Origin: Methylobacterium gnaphalii
GTDB taxonomy: Bacteria; Pseudomonadota; Alphaproteobacteria; Rhizobiales; Beijerinckiaceae
Assembly (NCBI RefSeq): GCF_007992215.1
Contig: NZ_BJZV01000005.1
Coordinates: 62,001 to 126,000 of the forward strand
Direction of reading: 5' to 3'
Length of the DNA stretch: 64,000 bases
Made by a program: the position numbers and the translations under genes
Notes under the pieces: generated by a model
What the model saw: the letters and a program-made list of their open reading frames with translations, nothing else
The model's database searches: none
Told to the model about the DNA's origin: nothing
Part shown: in pieces, positions 62,944 through 64,000 of the stretch
Numbering within the stretch: the stretch's first letter is position 1
Layout: every line of letters starts with the position of its first letter

Positions 62944-63944
62944 CGGGACATCGTTCCGCGCCGGGCGACGAGCAGGGCCGCGCCGGCCGCCAGTCCCAGC
63001 GCTGCCGCTGCGCCCACGCGCAACCATGCGGGATCGGCCGCCACGACGTATCGTGAGGCGTCGGCGTCGAACCGTCCATGCGCTCCGGGGTCGGTATCGA
63101 CGGGATCGAACAGATTGTCCGGCCGTTCGCCGCTCTCGGCGCGGTTCGACATCTCGCCCTGGTAGCCGTTGCGCCCGAGATAGCGGTCGATCAGGCCCGG
63201 CATCAGCATGTTGCCCAGGATCGCCGTCCAGGCGGATGTGCCGATCCAGAGCTCGCGTGGCGCATCAAGCGCGGCGCGATACACATGGCGGGCAATCGCC
63301 TCGGGCTGAAAGATCGGCGGCACCGGCTTCGGCTTGCGGGGCAGGGTGGAGCGAGCCCAGTCGAACTGGGGCGTGTTCACGGCTGGCAGATGGACCATCG
63401 ACAGCCTGACGCCGCTGCGGTCGTGCAGGAGTTCGGTACGCAGCGAATCGACGAAGCCGCGGACGGCCGCCTTTCCCGCGCAGTAAGCCGATTGCAGCGG
63501 GATCGAGCGATAGGCCAGCACCGAGCCGATCGACACGATGGTTCCGCGATCGCGCGGTAGCATGTGCCGGAGCGCGGCCAGCGTCCCGTGCACCTGCCCC
63601 AGATAGGTGACGTCGGTGACGCGCCGGAATTCCTCCGCGGTCATACGAGCGACGGGGGCATAGACCGTCACCATCGCATTGTTGACCCATGCATCGATGG
63701 CGCCGAAACGCGCCGCCGTCTCGTCCGCCACCTGCTGGATCGCATCCGGGTCCGCGACATCGACCGCGAAGGTAAGAGCCCGCACACCCTCGCGCTCCAC
63801 CTCGCGCCTGGCTCCCTCCAGACCCTTCTCGCCTCGCGCAACGAGGACGACGTTCCAGCCATTGCGGGCAAACTCGACCGCGATCGCTCGTCCGACGCCC
63901 GCGCTCGCGCCGGTGACGACGACGGTTCTCCGGTCTTTGCCCAT
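62940..63944 (-). CDS. short-chain dehydrogenase with C-terminal membrane segment
   Basis: 334 residues. NAD(P) loop [24 protein letters not shown], catalytic Ser in [15 protein letters not shown], and Tyr/Lys in [13 protein letters not shown]. After the SDR core (to about 250) comes a linker with [11 protein letters not shown] and a final hydrophobic stretch ([18 protein letters not shown]) that would anchor it to the membrane. Substrate unknown. The gene is convergent with lysK; its promoter is in the last 56 bases of the window. Confidence 0.85.
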   Translation of the reverse strand: MGKDRRTVVVTGASAGVGRAIAVEFARNGWNVVLVARGEKGLEGARREVEREGVRALTFAVDVADPDAIQQVADETAARFGAIDAWVNNAMVTVYAPVARMTAEEFRRVTDVTYLGQVHGTLAALRHMLPRDRGTIVSIGSVLAYRSIPLQSAYCAGKAAVRGFVDSLRTELLHDRSGVRLSMVHLPAVNTPQFDWARSTLPRKPKPVPPIFQPEAIARHVYRAALDAPRELWIGTSAWTAILGNMLMPGLIDRYLGRNGYQGEMSNRAESGERPDNLFDPVDTDPGAHGRFDADASRYVVAADPAWLRVGAAAALGLAAGAALLVARRGTMSR

Positions 63945-64000
63945 GCGATTCCCACCCCGAAAGCAGCGCCCTGGGACTGGGCCCTGCCTGCAAACGCAGC

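Overview
The window looks like chromosomal DNA of a GC-rich alphaproteobacterium. The family is probably Methylobacteriaceae (Methylobacterium/Methylorubrum) or a close relative in the Hyphomicrobiales. The reasons are the very high GC content, a transaldolase-glucose-6-phosphate isomerase fusion, a class I lysyl-tRNA synthetase, a tandem-domain dCTP deaminase, a single RelA/SpoT-type enzyme next to rpoZ, and the fabD-fabG-acpP-fabF ... mltG-yicC-gmk order. The genus is an inference; no methylotrophy marker lies in the window. No rRNA, tRNA, CRISPR array, transposase or phage gene was seen.

Bases 1-10,983 hold housekeeping and stress genes: a DUF2721 fragment, a soluble lytic transglycosylase, dapA, smpB, a peroxiredoxin, an NYN-domain protein, then leftward rpoZ - spoT/rel - pyrE, and a rightward HD-GYP protein with a degenerate receiver. 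Bases 11,026-23,242 hold the fatty-acid and envelope cluster (fabD, fabG, acpP, fabF, mltG, yicC, gmk). A block of about 5 kb sits between fabF and mltG: a tiny secreted peptide, an alpha/beta hydrolase, a flavin oxidoreductase and a GT-C-like membrane protein.

Bases 23,264-33,528 carry a DUF3828 lipoprotein-like gene, hslO (Hsp33), the Entner-Doudoroff pair edd-eda, a secreted repeat protein, the leftward set apaG - argE-like - speG, a small membrane protein with dcd, and a hypothetical membrane-anchored protein. Bases 33,678-42,670 are a leftward sugar-phosphate operon: GH15 glycosidase, tkt, tal-pgi, gnd and pgl. Together with edd-eda it supplies most of the pentose-phosphate and Entner-Doudoroff steps. 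Glucose-6-phosphate dehydrogenase (zwf) is absent from the window.

Bases 43,599-57,479 are a complete nitrate assimilation locus: nasT-nasS regulators, an nrtABD uptake system, an NirB-N-like flavoprotein, siroheme nitrite reductase, a 4Fe-4S/FAD/NADPH reductase, nitrate reductase nasA and siroheme synthase cysG. Its control region is unusually readable. There is a sigma-54 promoter before nasT and another before nrtA. The predicted nrtA transcript starts at a two-hexaloop ANTAR element whose second hairpin competes with an intrinsic terminator. NasT should relieve this terminator when NasS senses nitrate or nitrite. Bases 57,621-63,944 hold a SCO1/SenC copper chaperone, a membrane glycosyltransferase, a solute-binding protein, class I lysS/lysK and a short-chain dehydrogenase.

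Several inverted-repeat elements lie in gene gaps: two of one family (3,831 and 26,914), two others inside the sugar-phosphate operon (35,489 and 38,591), and two GC-rich hairpins (15,172 and 53,215).
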